Source: Croceibacterium_B sp963783195
Lineage (GTDB): Bacteria > Pseudomonadota > Alphaproteobacteria > Sphingomonadales > Sphingomonadaceae
DNA: 64,000 bases
Assembly: GCA_963783195.1 (NCBI GenBank)
Contig: CAWAMV010000002.1
Location: 20,265-84,264, forward strand
Direction: 5' to 3'
Position 1 is the stretch's first letter; every line of letters begins with the position of its first letter. Positions 62,135-64,000 of this stretch are shown here, piece after piece. The position numbers and the translations under genes were made by a program. The notes beneath the pieces were generated by a model that saw nothing but the letters and a program-made list of their open reading frames with translations, searched no databases and was not told the origin of the DNA.

Positions 62135-62335
62135 CTATTCCATCAAAGCGAGAATCACCCAGCTGAGCCCCGTCCCCGCCAGAAACATCGGCCAGGACCA
62201 ATAGATACTGCGCCCCTCCAGAATAATGGGCTTGATTGTCAAAAAAGCGCCTGAAGATCCCGTTGATCCGATGATACCTGCGACGAAAAATGTCAGGATC
62301 GCGCCGAGGAAAACTGCCTTGAGAAAGCTGAACAT
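62135..62335 (-). CDS. Small two-span membrane protein
   Basis: 66 residues starting MFSFLKAVFLGAILTFFVAG, with a second hydrophobic part WSWPMFLAGTGLSWVILALM. A GAGG ribosome site lies about nine bases upstream. No family was recognised. The degraded IS6 copy begins 19 bases upstream of its start and may have displaced the native promoter. Confidence 0.55.
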   Translation of the reverse strand: MFSFLKAVFLGAILTFFVAGIIGSTGSSGAFLTIKPIILEGRSIYWSWPMFLAGTGLSWVILALME

Positions 62336-62353
62336 CAAAACCATCCTCACCGC

Positions 62354-63163
62354 GGGTGTTGTCAGGCAACTGCTAACTTGTCTCTGCTTCCAGGCTTCGG
62401 TCGCATAGATAGACGAGAATGAGCCCCATATCCTTCAAGCGCCACCGGTTTCCGCCTGACACGATCCGCCTGGCGGTGTGGCTCTATTTCCACTTCACCA
62501 AGAGCCTGCAGACGTAGAGGAGATGCTCGCCAGCGTGGGATAGATGTCATATATGAGACCGTCCGATGCTGGGATAAGAAGTTGGGTCCGGCGATTGCGG
62601 CCAACATCCGCAGGCGCCGCGGGGCGGCCGATTGCGTTTGCCAACTCGATGAAATGGTCGTGCGCATCAATGGCGCTCGCCTGTTTATGCGGCGGGCGGT
62701 CCATGAGGAAGGCGAGGTCCTCGACGTCCGCGTGCAGAAGCGCAGGAACATGGCTGCAGCGCTGAAACTTCTCAGGAAACTGCTCAAGAACCAGGGCTAC
62801 GTGCCGTACGAAATCGTGAATGATGGCCTTGCTTCATACAAGGCTACAATGACACCGAGTTGCCAAGCCCGTCACAAACCGGGCCAATTGCGCGACAACA
62901 ATCGGGTGGAAAACTCACACCTTCCTGTCCGAAGACTGGAGCGGGAACTGCAGCGGTTCAAGTCCCAAGGTCAAGCCCAGCGGTTCGTTTCCACCCACGG
63001 TGCAATCTACAACGCCTTCAATAACCAGCGTCACCTCATCTCCCGAAAGACAATGCGACATTTCCGATCCGCCGCAATGGCGGAGTGGAACGCTGCGTCT
63101 GCCGCCGGTGAAAAGTCAGGCTGCAGCCCCGACGCACGCCGGAAAACTTACCCTGACAAAACC
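62354..63163 (+). mobile_element. Degraded IS6-family element, plus orientation
   Basis: The left end is GGGTGTTGTCAGGCAACTGC and the right end CTTACCCTGACAAAACC, which match the ends of the intact copies with changes. The transposase frame starts near 62419 (SPISFKRHRFPPDTIRLAVW) and is broken early by a stop and shifts near 62515. From 62582 it reads the rest (LDEMVVRINGARLFMRRAV, EIVNDGLASYKATM, RDNNRVENSHLPVRRLEREL). The second catalytic Asp region has VND instead of VTD. It is inactive and older than the two minus-strand copies. Confidence 0.85.
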
Positions 63164-63250
63164 GCAGGAGCTCGACGAGGTGGACGAAGTTCGGTAGCGC
63201 GTCAGTAGAGCCGCATTTGTAATCCGCACATCCCGAGGGCGGCGATGACC

Positions 63251-63584
63251 TCAGTGAGAGATCGTGATCGTCACCGCGTCTGGCGGAAGATTGAGCGCGT
63301 CTGCCACCAGTGCCTTGGCCTCAGTCACAACCTTGCTGAACGAGGAAACTTCTTCAGAGGTGACGCCTGCGCGCTGAACCTCCAGAAGACGCGCAAGCCT
63401 GACCTGTGAATGAGGGCGTGGAACTCGATCTTCCTCTTCGCCAGTTCCAGACCGATACCCGCGTAACTCCTACTTTGCTGGCGATCTCGGACAGACTCAG
63501 CCCGTGCTCAAGTTCAAGTTCTTCCAAAATTGATTTTGCTGCCATCGGTGCAACCCGCTGAATTGAATGTTCGTTGCCCGACAT
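63251..63584 (-). pseudogene. XRE/HTH regulator, frameshifted
   Basis: The minus strand gives SILEELELEHGLSLSEIASK, then VGVTRVSVWNWRRG, a clear helix-turn-helix. Near 63440 the frame shifts by one base. The correct continuation is EDRVPRPHSQVRLARLLEVQ, RAGVTSEEVSSFSKVVTEAK and ALVADALNLPPDAVTITISH, ending at TGA 63251. The protein would be about 110 residues of unknown target. Confidence 0.65.
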
Positions 63585-63679
63585 ATTAACGAAAAGGCGG
63601 TCTTTCAAGCCACGCCTTTCACAACCTGAGTTGAGGCGATTATGTGTTTAACAAGCCCGCGCCAAGAACCGTTTGAAAG

Positions 63680-63736
63680 GGCGCTGTCAGGAGGATTGCA
63701 CTGCTAGCAAAATGAACGGAGCGGGGTAGGGGAGGG
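63680..63736. repeat. 57-bp solitary IS6-type end, copy B
   Basis: GGCGCTGTCAGGAGGATTGC starts a 57-base segment that matches 60307-60363 at 51 positions by eye. It is directly followed by the left end of the IS6 element at 63737, so two IS-type ends lie head to tail with no space between. Confidence 0.65.
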
Positions 63737-64000
63737 GGCACTGTCAGAAGGATGGGGCCGGTGCTAGCGGCGCTCGATGAGCCGCAAGTCCCGAGCCAAG
63801 CCGCCTAGTCCTTTTCGATACTTTCACTCCTCGCCCGAAGTGATCCGGCTGGTGGTGATGTTGTACGTAAGGTTCCCACTGTCGCTTCGTAACGTCGAGG
63901 ACCTCCTGTCGGAGCGCGGGATAGATATCTGTCACGAGACGGTGCGGCATTGGTGGAACAGGTTCGGCCCGATGTTCGCAGCCGACATACGCCGGCAGCG
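63737..64000 (+). mobile_element. Second type of IS6-family element, left part
   Basis: Starts with the terminal repeat GGCACTGTCAGAAGGATGGG 40 bases before a transposase ATG and runs off the right edge of the window. The transposase is clearly different from copies 1 and 2, so this is a separate IS6 lineage. Confidence 0.8.
63777..64000 (+). CDS. IS6-family transposase, partial (window edge)
   Basis: The first 74 residues are visible, starting MSRKSRAKPPSPFRYFHSSP. They continue EVIRLVVMLYVRFPLSLRNV, EDLLSERGIDICHETVRHWW and NRFGPMFAADIRRQR, the N-terminal HTH region of IS6 transposases. The catalytic domain is beyond the window, so completeness is unknown. Confidence 0.85.
   Translation, partial: MSRKSRAKPPSPFRYFHSSPEVIRLVVMLYVRFPLSLRNVEDLLSERGIDICHETVRHWWNRFGPMFAADIRRQ

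Overview
This is high-GC DNA from an alphaproteobacterium, most likely a member of the Sphingomonadales and probably Erythrobacteraceae. I infer this from the protein sequences: a fused LigA/LigB-type gallate dioxygenase, sphingomonad-style PilZ proteins, a ybgC-tolQRAB-pal cluster next to his genes, and many small conserved proteins seen in that group. No database was searched.

Layout. Positions 1-667 (minus) hold the N-terminal part of a YadA-like trimeric autotransporter adhesin. Positions 949-2967 hold a TPP riboswitch and thiC. Positions 2968-6030 are a small accessory patch: a HigB/HigA-like toxin-antitoxin pair flanked by two copies of the thiC 3' end, then two tandem RNA hairpins, an unknown gene and a DUF3800 gene, then a broken second copy of a YaiI-family gene. 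From about 6.2 to 54.7 kb the sequence is ordinary chromosome. It carries stress and hypothetical genes, gallate dioxygenase, dapD, gmk, sspB, hisBHAF-hisE, ybgC-tolQRAB-pal, PilZ and STAS proteins, a Cys/Met-metabolism PLP enzyme, an SLC13 transporter, infC with a probable AUA start, pdeM, hemF, mlaA, a cyanide-insensitive bd oxidase (cioAB plus DUF2474), an aminotransferase and the single rsh (p)ppGpp enzyme.

A tRNA-Ser(GGA) at 54829-54919 marks the edge of an IS-rich, decaying accessory region that runs to the window end. It holds two nearly identical IS6-family copies in the same orientation flanking three Tad-pilus genes (TadG-like, TadE, TadE), an IS630 remnant, a PilZ gene, a degraded IS6 copy, two 57-bp solitary IS ends, a broken HTH gene and the start of a different IS6 element.

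Single-base frameshifts recur in otherwise well-conserved genes: thiC twice, tolA, the DUF3800 gene, a terminase-like gene, a cupin-like gene, a lipoprotein gene and the adhesin. Several lie in G/C runs and at least two are in genes expected to be functional, so part of the pattern may be sequencing error. I annotate these genes with their full extents and mark the shift. The most interesting candidates are the DUF3800 module with its hairpin leader, the toxin-antitoxin cassette bounded by duplicated thiC tails, the AUA-initiated infC, a 56-residue PEP-CTERM-like protein inside the his operon, a channel with a GYN selectivity filter, and the IS6-flanked tad segment.
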